Shown piece after piece: positions 10,801 to 18,940 of a stretch of DNA of 29,550 nt. The notes under the pieces were generated by a model that searched no databases, had not been told where the DNA came from, and saw only the letters and a list, made by a program, of their open reading frames with translations. This DNA comes from Apostichopus leukothele (lineage: Eukaryota > Echinodermata > Holothuroidea > Aspidochirotida > Stichopodidae), in the NCBI GenBank assembly GCA_010014835.2, contig JAAAKB020255098.1, positions 1-29,550 of the forward strand. The letters run 5' to 3'. Positions within the stretch are counted from its first letter, which is position 1. Each line of letters begins with the position of its first letter. Both the position numbers and the translations under genes were made by a program.

Positions 10801-13800
10801 GGTATTGTGGGTTATGATGCTTTGAAATGTATCTCTTTTAATAGTACTATTTTCCAAAGGTTACTATGCATGCAGAAGTTCACTGAGAATTTGAACCTTT
10901 CACTTCTATGGCATGCTTCTTAAGTTCACCTCTCGATAAATCCGAGAGCTGAGAGGCTGTTAAACCCAAGGGTTGAGCCATTTACGTAATGCAAAAAAGG
11001 GGATGTGAGATCGTTACTTGTCTGGTTCCTCACGGAATTATTCTTGTTTTTCGAATTTGCCTTCCTGTTGTAGACCGATCATTCAAGAGCCTCATGCTAG
11101 AGAACTGGGAGCAGAGACGTCGCTGATGGAGAAGTACGAGAAGAGGGCGATCACTCTTAATATTCAATACAGAATGGTGAGCATGCTATACTCGACAAAC
11201 AAAACATGTTATCATCATTAATCAAAATGAGAGTCACTTGTCTTTGCTCTTCTAATGGAGCATTTCTCTCTTGATTTCCCAAAGTTCTTTATGTCTTATA
11301 TTGGATACATGGTGTCACAGAGTTTGAGAGCCTTTTAAGATAAAATGTGTGGAAGTAGTTCCTACTGTATTCCAAGATATTTGTTTCTTATTTGACAGTT
11401 GCACTGCATGGATTGATAATATCAATTTCATGACCGTGTGAATTGGTAGAATGGCGACATGTTTAAGGAATAGTTTTATTGGTCTAAGCGGAATATATGG
11501 CACAAATTTTGCTGTATCTACTACTAGGTGTGCAAAGTCATTCTTGATAGCCTGGTTGATTTCGATTATTACAAATTGTTAGTTTTGCAGATTTTTTCGT
11601 GAATGTATCAGGCAAGATCATATTGAATAGAACCATCATGTTGACAATTGGGCCGAAAAGTCATTTATCAACAGAGACAAACAACTGTTCTTAACAAAAA
11701 ATTGAACTTTTGTCGAAACCTTTAAAATCAGAGTGACTTAAAAGCTAAGCAGACATTTTGATTTTGATCAACAAGTCTATTACAAAAGGAATTAACCTAT
11801 TAATCCATATCCAAAATAAATGAAAGGTAAATGGCTGTCTTTAAAAAACAACCATGGCTATTGTAAGCTAACAATGGAAGAAGACAATTGTTTGTTTGTA
11901 GGTATATCTGTGAGGCAGCAAGTTCCATGCTACTTATTATCCATTTCATGTATGTTTATACATGACTTCACGTTTTGTCCATAGCATGAAGAGATATGTC
12001 ACTTCCCTTCAGAAGCCTTCTACGAAGGAGATCTACGAACAGCGCAAGAAGTGAAAAACCGCGGTTTTGATGAACAAACTGGTCGCATCTGGCCCAGTGG
12101 TCCTGACTATCCGCGTGTGTTTTGTCACATTGTCGGAGTCGAAGAGATGCTTACAGTGAGATCTGAAGAGGGAAATGAGATGTCTCGCAGTAACCCACTG
12201 GAGATTTACCAAGTGGTGAGTAATACACAGTTCATTCTGCTTTGCTGACATATAAAAGGAATCATTATGTGGGATGCATACAATATATAAATTTATATCA
12301 TATGGCTTGTATACAACATGACTGTGATGTTACATGGCCCCAGTCTTGGTCAAGGAACACAAATAATGAGCAAGAAACATCCCAAAAGAGAAAGATAAGG
12401 AACAGTATAACTTAACAAGTATAATCTGAAAGATAAACGAAATACACCCTCACACTGGGCAGACAGGAACAGTATAACATGATGACATCACAGAATTCAT
12501 GATGTCATTGCCTCAATTCAGCTGAAGAAATCTTCTGTTTTTTCCCTCAATATATTGAATTCACTTTATGCACATACGAAAATAATACTTCTACAGAAAA
12601 GTGCATTTTGATGAAATTCTGAATACAGAGGACTTTGACAGCCACAGCAAAGTTTCCAAATGTATCACATTTCAAGGATAATTCAACAACAAGGTTTTAA
12701 TATCATAGTATTCAAGAAAAGTATGTGAAGAGTATCTGCCCAGATGACTTCACAAATCCACCCAACCGTGATCCAACTTCATGAAGTAGTTGGGGGTATA
12801 GCCAATCAGAAAGTGTTTTATTCGATCAACCATACCAGAGCAAGATGTTGAGATGGGGTTTTTTTTTTTAAAAACTACCAGTTTGGAATATTTTTCTTTT
12901 CATATAAGTATCACTTTGTCTCCCACCAGAATATCCTTTAAAAATGAATTACCCAGTTAAAACTCACAGAAAAATGAAAAGAAATGCAAATCACCTGCAT
13001 GTTGAAAAATAAATCAATGCTTGTGTATGATGGAGGAGTAGTGATGAGGTGCATGAAAGGTCGCAAGAAAGACACAGGGTTTGGAATGAAGTTCGTCACT
13101 TGTGAAGGGTAGAAGTATGCACCATGTCAATGAAACATCTTTGACGTAAATTTTTCACTTCCTCGTCAGGTTCGCATAGCAAAGTTCCTTGTGACTCATC
13201 TGAAGGTACATCCACGACAGTTGGCAATTCTGTCGCAGTATAGACTACAGTGTTCACAGATCGAAGAAAAACTCAAGGATGCTGGACTCACTGGTATACA
13301 TGTCTCGACTGTAATTAAGAGTCAAGGTAAAGAATATGTCATTTACGTAACGATTATACTCATCGATTGGTTTTTGTTCTTTCTCTTGTTTTCTCTCAAA
13401 CACTAATAGACAGAAGATATCCCCTGGCAGATATTGTTAATACCAAAGGAACATTAAATATAATAGCTGTGAATCAATGGTAAAAATGTATAATGACAAA
13501 ATCATTTAGGGGCAAGTGATGGTTTTTGTCATCAGGTAGCTTAAATATTGCAGACAAATTTCTGCAGTCGAAATTTGATCGAATAAGCTTTAGAAAATCG
13601 CTCGAATTTTACTGAGAGTCTGGACTATTTTTAAATACTTTAGTTTCACTTCCAGAGCACTGTGCAAGATCACACAAGGATATGCTCTGTCAGTTCTTCA
13701 GGGAGCTTTAATTGATAAACTCTGTCTCCTGCAAGTAAGGGTTGAAGAGGGAAGACCAAACAAGTTTACATCATCATCAACAAAATCATTTTGTAAAGAG

Positions 13801-15067
13801 AATTAAATGGACACAAAATTTAATCTTCTTCAAACAAGGAAATAAATTTGTATTTTTCCTTTTGTTTTATTTTCTATCATTTTTCATAGTGTTTGTTGTC
13901 AAGAATATTTTTATAGCATAGTTTATGCCGCTGGCATCTTGTTACCTTCTTTAGAATACTGGTAAACATTGTTACCTCATTTTTCTTTTTATATATGGGC
14001 AAAATTTTAGGAGTTTTCTTATGAATCAATTTATCAAGTCATCTTACACAAATTGAAGGGGGGTTTTCTTTCGGAAGGAACTTTCCACTTTTGATGATAA
14101 ACCAACTAGAATTTGTGGAAGGGGAATTTGAAAGAGCAATGAATGAAGTATGTTAACTTTTATAAAGATTCTCTTATTGGGGATTCATGTCTCAAATAAT
14201 TTTCAGTAATAATTTTTAAATCACTTCCTCTTAGGGAGCGAATGGGATTATGTGATATTCTCCACTGTCAGATCCATGTCCAAAATTGAAATAGAAGACA
14301 GACCTGGGAAGGGCTGGAAGATACGCCATCTCGGATTTACGATGGACCAAAACCAGATGAACGTGGCCATGACAAGAGCTCGAAGAGGGCACATTGTAGT
14401 CGGTGAGTCGATAGTCCTGTCACTAATTACCTGTACTTAAACACTGCCAACACTATCATTTTAGAGTTGTGGACCCATGCATGACGGTCAAGCCTACCTA
14501 TAGAAAAACAGTTCTCCTCACTCGAGCATTAATAATGTGTTACTTGAAAGCATAAACTACACCAAGTACTGCCATTCGGATTCTTCTTAAGGGCACCTAA
14601 TTATTTGACCAGCCACCGTATGATTGTAAACACAAGTACTCTAATGGCCGGCACTACTTTCCTTTGTGAAGACAAATGTTGCTTTTTTTGTTCAGAGGAG
14701 GGTTCAATATGGCTAGCATTAGGAACTCGGGTAGATATTCAAATCTCCCATTTTTGGCCAAAAACAAGTGAATCGGGTGATATTGCTATAGGCGGGGAAG
14801 ATCTTCATGTGTGCATTTTGCAGCTGTGGTTCTATACCTCCCTGTCTGTTGATGTTAATTTCAAAGATAGCTCATTCTTGATAGCTTTATGAATAACTGT
14901 AATGACGAAAAGTACGTTGACGATGATTGTTAATTTCTTTTTTCATTTCTTCCTCTATCACAGGCAACAAATTCCTTCTTGGAACCTTGGAAAAGTGGAG
15001 GGACCTGTTCGAAATATATGAAGAGACCAACTCACTGCTGCCAGCGAGCACCTTTCTGAGTTATTGA
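476..15067 (+). CDS. HELZ2: HELZ2-like helicase / RNB exoribonuclease / helicase (12 exons, 5' partial)
   Basis: Spliced model: 476-551, 1009-5425, 6720-6835, 7254-7403, 8818-8961, 9875-10188, 10349-10551, 11074-11176, 11985-12215, 13170-13326, 14235-14402, 14964-15067. The exons sum to 6183 nt (2060 codons plus TGA) with no phase conflict and all introns GT-AG. Visible domains, numbered from the first codon in the window: helicase 1 motifs V-VI (about 1-110), PAM2-like motif (137-146), acidic linker with 20 Asp (271-290), OB/cold-shock-like modules (about 400-620), RNB (about 645-1075), HELZ2-type post-RNB region (to 1498), helicase 2 (about 1560-2050). Vertebrate HELZ2 has this order and is known as an interferon-induced 3'-5' exoribonuclease and nuclear-receptor coactivator. 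Inference: this homologue degrades structured RNA. Upstream zinc fingers and most of helicase 1 are outside the window. Family call firm; exact orthology less so. Confidence 0.88.
552..1008 (+). other. Intron 1 (motif V intron of helicase 1)
   Basis: 457 nt, GTAGGT to TTTTCAG, phase 1. The phrase CTGGTATTGTACCT occurs at about 763 and again at about 939, a short direct repeat. The last 85 nt stay open in the frame of the next exon, which makes intron retention look like an alternative N-terminus; this is probably chance. Confidence 0.75.
1009..5425 (+). CDS. HELZ2: HELZ2-like giant exon: helicase 1 end, PAM2 motif, poly-Asp, RNB nuclease
   Basis: This 4417-nt exon lies between acceptor TTTTCAG and donor GTGAGT and has no internal stop. 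Motif V reads QFRAVFISTVRT and motif VI ITAITRCQ, followed by VVGDP. A PAM2-like LNPFASSFQP lies at 1341-1370, an acidic linker at 1570-2100 and 20 Asp codons at 1743-1802. OB/cold-shock-like stretches (ALDGDKVV, YGEVKHILER) occupy about 2130-2770. The RNB core has DQPESQDLDD with Asp codons at 2898, 2916, 2922 and 2925, then VGVHIADVSYFI and HFTSPIRRFIDLVVHR near 3969-4016. These match the catalytic signature of the RNase II/R/Dis3 family. An acidic insertion at about 3621-3780 splits the RNB domain. The post-RNB part, with FESGQVVQVQL and FCIEHRENPINCF, resembles HELZ2 rather than the S1 domain of RNase R. It ends in phase 2. Confidence 0.93.
1341..1370 (+). other. PAM2-like motif coding segment
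   Basis: Encodes LNPFASSFQP, which fits the PAM2 consensus L-N-x-x-A-x-x-F-x-P that binds the MLLE domain of cytoplasmic poly(A)-binding protein. It sits in the disordered linker just after helicase 1. The related protein HELZ is known to bind PABP through such a motif; function here is inferred. Confidence 0.7.
1743..1802 (+). repeat. (GAT)20 coding microsatellite, poly-Asp
   Basis: Twenty uninterrupted GAT codons in frame encode 20 Asp inside an already acidic linker of the HELZ2-like protein. The lack of synonymous GAC codons shows recent trinucleotide expansion rather than old selected protein sequence, so length is probably variable between individuals. Confidence 0.97.
5426..6719 (+). 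other. Intron 2
   Basis: 1294 nt, GTGAGT to CCCACAG, phase 2. It separates the RNB half from the helicase 2 half of the gene. Much of it is a diverged tandem repeat (see 5797-6436). The rest is AT-rich with no coding potential seen. Confidence 0.75.
5797..6436 (+). repeat. Diverged tandem repeat, about 270-bp period
   Basis: Matching blocks recur at an offset of about 270-275 bases: GTAACTTCAAGA (5890) with GTAACTCCAAGA (6165), TCAAAGGTTACA (5981) with ACAAAGGTTACA (about 6258), and ATTTTAGT...GGTTAAAACAACTTC (6285-6315) with ATTTTAGT...GTTAAAACCTC (6013-6041). A third start, GGCTTAGCAGATATTCTTCAA near 6327, matches GGCTGAGCTGATATTCTTCAA near 5800 two periods earlier. Units are about 60-70 percent alike, so old. 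Family not recognised; could be internal structure of a dispersed element. Confidence 0.6.
6720..6835 (+). CDS. HELZ2: HELZ2-like exon: linker between RNB and helicase 2
   Basis: The acceptor CCCACAG and donor GTAGGC give 116 nt in phase with both neighbours; the first base completes an Arg codon. It encodes RVEQAVVMVADTKACKNL and then a Asp/Asn-rich stretch. No domain is recognised; in this family the region joins the nuclease half to the second helicase. Reading through the donor stays open to a stop near 6965, so the donor choice rests on phase agreement and on the helicase homology that resumes at 7254. Confidence 0.68.
6836..7253 (+). other. Intron 3
   Basis: 418 nt, GTAGGC to ATCAAAG, phase 1, with a T/C-rich tract at 7218-7240 before the acceptor. 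Its first 130 nt are open in the upstream frame until a TGA near 6964. No other feature seen. Confidence 0.6.
7254..7403 (+). CDS. HELZ2: HELZ2-like exon: helicase 2, Q-motif region to first half of Walker A
   Basis: A T/C-rich tract and ATCAAAG precede the exon, and GTAAAC follows it. It encodes YLLRHGSRFNVAQNIRGL, then NESQKEALQFAL (the conserved N-x-x-Q-x-x-A-V/L Q-motif stretch of SF1 helicases) and SVIQGPPG. The Walker A glycine codon is split in phase 1 by a 1.4 kb intron, with TGKT in the next exon. The 3' boundary is certain; the 5' boundary is inferred from phase. Confidence 0.82.
7404..8817 (+). other. Intron 4, splits Walker A of helicase 2
   Basis: 1414 nt, GTAAAC to TTTATAG, phase 1, inside the Walker A glycine codon. 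It is the longest intron in the window and almost half of it is the minisatellite at 7975-8569. A short A-rich run lies near 7660. Confidence 0.85.
7975..8569 (+). repeat. Degenerate minisatellite, AGAAACAGATGAGTAAGGTT-like unit
   Basis: More than fifteen irregular copies of GAAACAGA(T/G)GAGTAAGGTT(GAG/TATGG) follow one another with unit lengths of about 24-40 bases. Copies differ by substitutions and by presence of GAGTAAGGTT or TTATGGCA half-units. Variation suggests an old array with unequal exchange. It lies wholly in intron 4. Confidence 0.85.
8818..8961 (+). CDS. HELZ2: HELZ2-like exon: helicase 2, Walker A end and motif Ia
   Basis: Acceptor TTTATAG, donor GTATGG. It completes the nucleotide-binding loop as GTGKT and continues RTGAYLAYFFNQI to motif Ia, YCGPSNKSVDVIT, which contacts single-stranded RNA in UPF1-like helicases. 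The lysine of GKT contacts ATP phosphates. Entry and exit are both phase 1. Confidence 0.9.
8962..9874 (+). other. Intron 5
   Basis: 913 nt, GTATGG to CTCACAG, phase 1. It holds the diverged repeat at 9230-9540 and otherwise unremarkable AT-rich sequence. Confidence 0.85.
9230..9540 (+). repeat. Diverged two-copy tandem repeat, about 150-bp period
   Basis: ATAACTGCAAAGATAAAGCTTGAATGAAGTGCATACTTGG at 9304-9342 is repeated about 150 bases on as ATAACTTCAAAAGTACAGCTTGCATGGAGTTCATACTTG at 9454-9492; AAGAATCCTG and AAGAATTTGA follow in each. It is preceded by GGTCAAAGGTTA, a phrase also in the intron 2 repeat, so both may belong to one family. Confidence 0.55.
9875..10188 (+). CDS. HELZ2: HELZ2-like exon: helicase 2, insert between motifs Ia and II
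   Basis: Acceptor CTCACAG, donor GTAATT; 314 nt, entering in phase 1 and leaving in phase 0. It continues motif Ia with EYLKEFMLKKDDFSIVRVYS and then a charged stretch (RIERKFGSKNEAK, LHHRIRAES). In UPF1-like helicases this is where the 1B/1C accessory domains and the residue run IVRVYS occur. Its end lies before a GA-repeat-bearing short intron. Confidence 0.88.
10224..10251 (+). repeat. (GA)n microsatellite in intron 6
   Basis: GAGAGGG followed by about ten GA units. It lies in the 160-nt intron between 10189 and 10348, the shortest intron of the gene, close to the donor. Confidence 0.9.
10349..10551 (+). CDS. HELZ2: HELZ2-like exon: helicase 2, motifs II and III
   Basis: Acceptor ATCTACAG, donor GTAATC; phase 0 in, phase 2 out. 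NVILCTCNASGRRIL is the strand before motif II, followed by VIIDEAGMCSEPETLIPL (Walker B; the Asp-Glu pair activates water for ATP hydrolysis) and motif III, VVLIGDHMQLR, whose final Arg codon is completed in the next exon. All key residues are present, so the ATPase should be active. Confidence 0.93.
10552..11073 (+). other. Intron 7
   Basis: 522 nt, GTAATC to TGTTGTAG, phase 2, within motif III. No repeat or RNA gene seen. Confidence 0.85.
11074..11176 (+). CDS. HELZ2: HELZ2-like exon: helicase 2, after motif III to motif IIIa/IV
   Basis: Acceptor TGTTGTAG, donor GTGAGC; 103 nt. It finishes motif III (RP) and runs PIIQEPHARELG, then SLMEKYEK and LNIQYRM. The Q-Y-R-M run is the standard UPF1-family motif, there continuing to H-P; here H is the first residue of the next exon. 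Phase 2 in, phase 0 out. Confidence 0.92.
11177..11984 (+). other. Intron 8
   Basis: 808 nt, GTGAGC to GTCCATAG, phase 0, splitting the QYRM-H motif. AT-rich; nothing else recognised. Confidence 0.85.
11985..12215 (+). CDS. HELZ2: HELZ2-like exon: helicase 2, RecA2 start
   Basis: Acceptor GTCCATAG, donor GTGAGT; 77 whole codons in phase 0. It begins HEEICHFPSEAFYEGDL, which continues the QYRM motif of the previous exon exactly as in UPF1-like helicases (H-x-x-I-x-x-F-P-S-x-x-F-Y-x-x-x-L). The later part, including CHIVGVEEM and SNPLEIYQV, matches the RecA2 entry. Strong call. Confidence 0.93.
12216..13169 (+). other. Intron 9
   Basis: 954 nt, GTGAGT to CTCGTCAG, phase 0. It contains a hairpin with perfect 9-bp arms ATGACATCA (12482-12490) and TGATGTCAT (12500-12508), CCAACT/AGTTGG arms near 12774-12794, and GGAACAGTATAAC twice (about 12400 and 12467). 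No coding signal. Confidence 0.85.
13170..13326 (+). CDS. HELZ2: HELZ2-like exon: helicase 2, motif IV to start of motif V
   Basis: Acceptor CCTCGTCAG, donor GTAAAG; phase 0 in, phase 1 out. QLAILSQYRLQCSQIEEKL is motif IV; HVSTVIKSQ plus the first base of a glycine codon leads into motif V. The split glycine corresponds to the glycine split at 551/1009 in helicase 1. Confidence 0.92.
13327..14234 (+). other. Intron 10 (motif V intron of helicase 2)
   Basis: 908 nt, GTAAAG to CCTCTTAG, phase 1. Its position matches intron 1 in helicase 1. T-rich, no repeat recognised. Confidence 0.85.
14235..14402 (+). CDS. HELZ2: HELZ2-like exon: helicase 2, motifs V and VI
   Basis: Acceptor CCTCTTAG, donor GTGAGT; phase 1 at both ends. 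It encodes EWDYVIFSTVRS (motif V), LGFTMDQNQMNVAMTRAR (motif VI with both arginines, one being the arginine finger for ATP) and HIVV. Unlike helicase 1, whose motif VI reads TRCQ, this one is canonical. Confidence 0.94.
14403..14963 (+). other. Intron 11
   Basis: 561 nt, GTGAGT to CTATCACAG, phase 1, just after motif VI. Nothing else seen. Confidence 0.85.
14964..15067 (+). CDS. HELZ2: HELZ2-like last exon: C-terminus and stop
   Basis: Acceptor CTATCACAG. It completes VVG and encodes NKFLLGTLEKWRDLFEIYEE, then a short serine-rich tail ending LSY and TGA at 15065-15067. The W-x-x-L/Y-x-x-Y pattern after motif VI is usual at the end of UPF1-like helicases. The protein ends about 35 residues after motif VI, so helicase 2 is the C-terminal domain. 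Confidence 0.92.
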
Positions 15068-16335
15068 TTTTGTGATTCACAATCTTTTGAACAAGAAAAA
15101 GTAGAAATGATACATTTCTATCAACATTTCCTTTCTGCTGGAACATTCCTTAACATTTTTACAAATTTTTGGGAAAAGACTCAAAACTTTTGAGACTCGA
15201 ATGACTTTGAGATATTCAGTCAAGTTGTACATGTTGTAATGTTTCAATCTGCGCTCACCATCACATGCTGATTGGTATTAACTTTTTAGTACTTTTGTAG
15301 GAAATTCTTTTCACTATGTGTGTGATGATTTTATTGGTGAGAGTGAAAGTTAGCAGTGGTTGTATGGAGGTCTTGACACTTACAAATTTGGAGCGCGTAA
15401 AATCAGTTTTCAGGTTTGCTGTCACATATGCAATATTTCCTTTTCTGCATTGTTCTTCATTTCCAAATCATATTTCAGATCTGTTCTTCAAATTTTGCAA
15501 TAGTCGTTATTTTTTCTTCAATTTATTTTACTGTCTTAGCTTTCAAAGTTTACAAATCATTATCAGGAGTAGTTTTTTATAAGTGTTTCATACCTTTTAC
15601 TCTTACTTTAAGAAATTCACATTTTATACTTTATCTGACTTAATGATGTACAAAGTAGAGGATAACTTTTATATACAAAAATTACTCTTTCTTTTCAAAT
15701 TAGGAAACGAAAAAATGATTTGCTCAAAATTATACTAAGGTATTGTCTGTGTAGGGAAAACGTCAAAAGTTTGTATTGTACATGAAATCTAAGACTTAAT
15801 TTTTTGTGAAAAAATTATGCTGTATCATTATCCTCATGTGCATCCAAGAATTTAAGATTTTCTTTTCTGAAAATTAAACTGTTTCGTCACTTTTGGTGAA
15901 TGGAGCAAAAGTAAATTAATAGGCAGTGCAGACAAGCCCCTCTCTTTGCCAGCACAGAAATGATTTCTTAGTGAACAACTTGTAAGCAATCAGATTGCCA
16001 CCGCTAAGACAAATATATAATGTTTTGTGTAGATGAAGACGGTACATTCCAGAACAAGACCAAATCTGTGGTTGGATCCTAAAAATCAGACTTATCTTTA
16101 TTAATTAATTAAATCAAGTCTTTTCTGGTTTTGTGGGAATTGTGTGATATAAGTTTACTCTTTATTTTATTTTTTATTTTTTAAAATTTTGTATTGTAAA
16201 TTGAGTTGGTTTTAAACAATTGGGTGATTTGCTTTATACTTTACCTTAAAAGCAGCTGAATGTATTATGAAATGATATGTTTGCCATAGCTAAGCCAAAT
16301 ATTATTCTTGTCAATAAAATGCCTAAACTTAGAGT
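15068..16335 (+). other. Likely 3' UTR of the HELZ2-like gene
   Basis: AT- and T-rich non-coding sequence follows the stop codon. The first AATAAA on this strand after the stop is at 16313-16318, and a GT-rich stretch (GGTGCTTCTGGTGGTCTGG) follows at 16392-16410. Longer forms could use AATAAA at 16992 or 18833. Short open frames here look like chance. Confidence 0.5.
16313..16318 (+). terminator. Candidate poly(A) signal AATAAA
   Basis: It is the first exact AATAAA on the plus strand downstream of the HELZ2-like stop codon, about 1.25 kb away. Cleavage would be expected 10-30 nt further on. Confidence 0.5.
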
Positions 16336-18840
16336 TCATCAAGAACCAATCAAAAGAGATGATGACATCCTCAAACAGCTTAAACACTGAACGGTGCTTC
16401 TGGTGGTCTGGAATATGAAAAGTTTATAGTTTTGTTTTTATTCAAGTTTAAGATACAACATAGAGTGGTATGGATGATGTAGATAGAGAATTTTATCTTT
16501 ACTAGAAAGACATGAATGTCTTCATTTTAGAGAAATGTAGTAGACTTCCAACTCATTTCTTTTACTTCTGTTCTCGTGTCAAACACGGTTTGAACTACAC
16601 AGTCTCATTTGCAACTTTACCGTGTCTTTGAGTCATAGCTGTCGATGGACATTGTTTTTGGTCTATTTCTGGAAGATTAATCCCCAATCAGCCAAATGCA
16701 TATTGAAAAGTTCCATGGTTCATTTAATTTTGCTGCATTATTTAAGAAAATCCGCCAGTGACTTGAATTATTCCCAGATAAACAAAAAATTATTTCATAG
16801 GATTTTAAACTCTTTAGATAAAAAAGGACTTGATACATACTCCAAAGCTCGCAGAATTTTCTTGATGTAATTGTGGTTTGCTTTATAGATCTCTGACAGT
16901 TCATCTTGGTCTTAATACCAATGGTAGAAACTTGGGACTCAGATTTTTTTTTTCATTTTTTTTCCACGTAGAACAAAGTAATAATTGTTTAAATAAACTC
17001 TTCGACAGAACCCTTTCTCATCGTTTAGTCCAAGATTCACTGTTGATGCTTTTTGCTTGTTTCACCTTTAATATTTTATCTTCTTTCATCTCTATTTTTG
17101 AAAGTGATTCTTCCTTAGAAAGCACTGTTAGTGTTGTGCCACAATGAAATATCAGTGTATCTCTTGCTACTGTCACTTGCTGACACATAATTACCATTTC
17201 TTTCAGGTTTTGTTTGTTTTTCTCTTTTCTATTTTATTTACCATATATTTGAGAAAAGGGTACCTCCCTCTAAATGTACTTAATGTCTAGTTTCTGTAAG
17301 GCTGTGTTCGACATAGTACAGGTGACCTCTAGAATTTTACTTCTGAAGAACCTGCCTTTCTATGCATGCATACATATATATATATACTTTTTTTCTTTTT
17401 TCTTCATCATCTTTCAGTATTTTAGGACCCACTCTGCCAGATTATAGATTCGTTTGAGGAACTGCATTTAAGACTTTTCTAAATTAAAAAAAAAATAGTA
17501 AAGTAGTGAAAAGAACCTAAGGTGGCAATCCACATACTTTTCAAGTTCACTTTCTTCAAATTAAATAGTAGACGACTGAATATATGCTAGAAGTCTTTAA
17601 CAGTTTCTGTGCACATATATGTATATATATATATATTTTTAATTATTTTTATTTTCTGACAAACATTTGTTCACCGCTAAGATATTCCAAGTACATTATC
17701 TCCTTTTACTTTAATTTGATCTGTTTTTTCCCCCTCAAATTATGAAACAATTTTAATTGGTTTATAAACATATATGAAGTACATCGCTGAAAGTTACTAA
17801 ACTGTTGATGTTGATACTTCTCAGGTACCACTTTTAAAAATATTCGGAGGCATTTAAAGAAAGTAAAGTAGTAAAAGGAATCATAGAACAGCAAGCCATG
17901 TACTTTTCAAGTTTACTGTCTTCAAATTGTATAGTGGAGGACCAAAAAGATGCTAGAATGTTTTTTTATTCGTGGTCACTTTATAACAATACACCATTCA
18001 TCATTCCATCATTGTCCTTAAGTTCCATTTTCTCTTTGTTTTTCTGTGATTTGCATTTTGAGTGTCTTTAGGACCACTCTGCCAGCCTTATAGATTCATT
18101 TGAGGAATCGGCTTTTCACATGATTTTTGAGAATTTAAGCTTGCTAAAATTTTTGGATCAATATAAACAGTTGATCGATAACAAGTAAGGTACGGATTGC
18201 ACAGACAGTCAAATACCACTGGCTTCCTTCTTCTTTTTTTTTAAAAGTGCCCCAATCCACAACATTACCATACACTCGATTGTGTTCACATAATAATTCA
18301 TTATTTTTCTACAGATATGAAGTTATCTATTTTAGAGTATAGTGTTCTAACGCAAGTTGTGATAATTCAGTTAACATTGTGTATTTCTATTGTTTATAAA
18401 TAGTTAACAACACAAATACTCATTTGTGATCATGTGAAGTAAATTAAAATTGCAGCTGGTAGTTGGACAGAGTTGCTTTATTTGCCATATTAATCAAATC
18501 ATCTATACAACATCTATTATTCTTTCTATTCCATATACAAGTAACATTTTAATGAAACTGACATAGCCAAACTTTGGACTATTCTTATAACTTTGTAGAT
18601 TGCTGGGTTATTTGTACTTCCATGTTTATGTTAAGTTTCTTGTTGTTCTCTGTCTCTGTAGCCATTCACCCTGTTCTTAGAAATGTTGTGGAAAGTGATT
18701 ATATACCTAAATTAAGCTGATGTAACCATATCATTATAAGGTAAAGATTTTTAGAATTAATAGAAATATATTTTATGTTTTATGACTGTTTTATCAATTG
18801 CCTCTTTTTTATGAAAACGTGTGTCTCCATTTAATAAAAG
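16336..18840 (+). other. AT-rich region downstream of HELZ2-like gene
   Basis: No gene seen. It holds TA-rich microsatellites at 17371-17387 and 17613-17635, the duplicated blocks at 17420-18120, and further AATAAA signals (16992-16997, 18833-18838) that could end an extended 3' UTR. Confidence 0.5.
17420..18120 (+). repeat. Duplicated blocks, diverged
   Basis: Block X, TTAGGACC(C)ACTCTGCCAG...TATAGATTC(G/A)TTTGAGGAA, occurs at about 17421-17463 and 18068-18108. Block Y, AGTAAAGTAGT(G)AAAAG...TACTTTTCAAGTT(C/T)ACT(T/G)TCTTCAAATT...GATGCTAGAA, occurs at about 17498-17594 and 17861-17960. Order is X-Y-Y-X, explained by an X-Y tandem duplication with later loss of one X, or by separate events. 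Confidence 0.65.
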
Positions 18841-18898
18841 GTTAAATTAAAAATTACATAAGAAAATTCAAGTGATTCCCACTAAAGGAAACAATCAG

Positions 18899-18931
18899 CC
18901 CCTTCACCCTCCCTCCCCCACCCCAGCCCCC
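18899..18931 (-). other. G-quadruplex-type tract (C-rich on plus strand)
   Basis: Six runs of three to five C separated by 1-4 bases on the plus strand (CCCC, CCC, CCC, CCCCC, CCCC, CCCCC) give G-runs on the minus strand that satisfy the G3+N1-7 rule. It stands out in very AT-rich surroundings. Confidence 0.8.
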
Positions 18932-18940
18932 TCGCCACAA

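Noticed and set aside
15316-15643. Overlapping small hydrophobic open frames after the stop codon
   Set aside because: Phe/Leu/Ile-rich reading typical of T-rich 3' UTR; no start context or homology.
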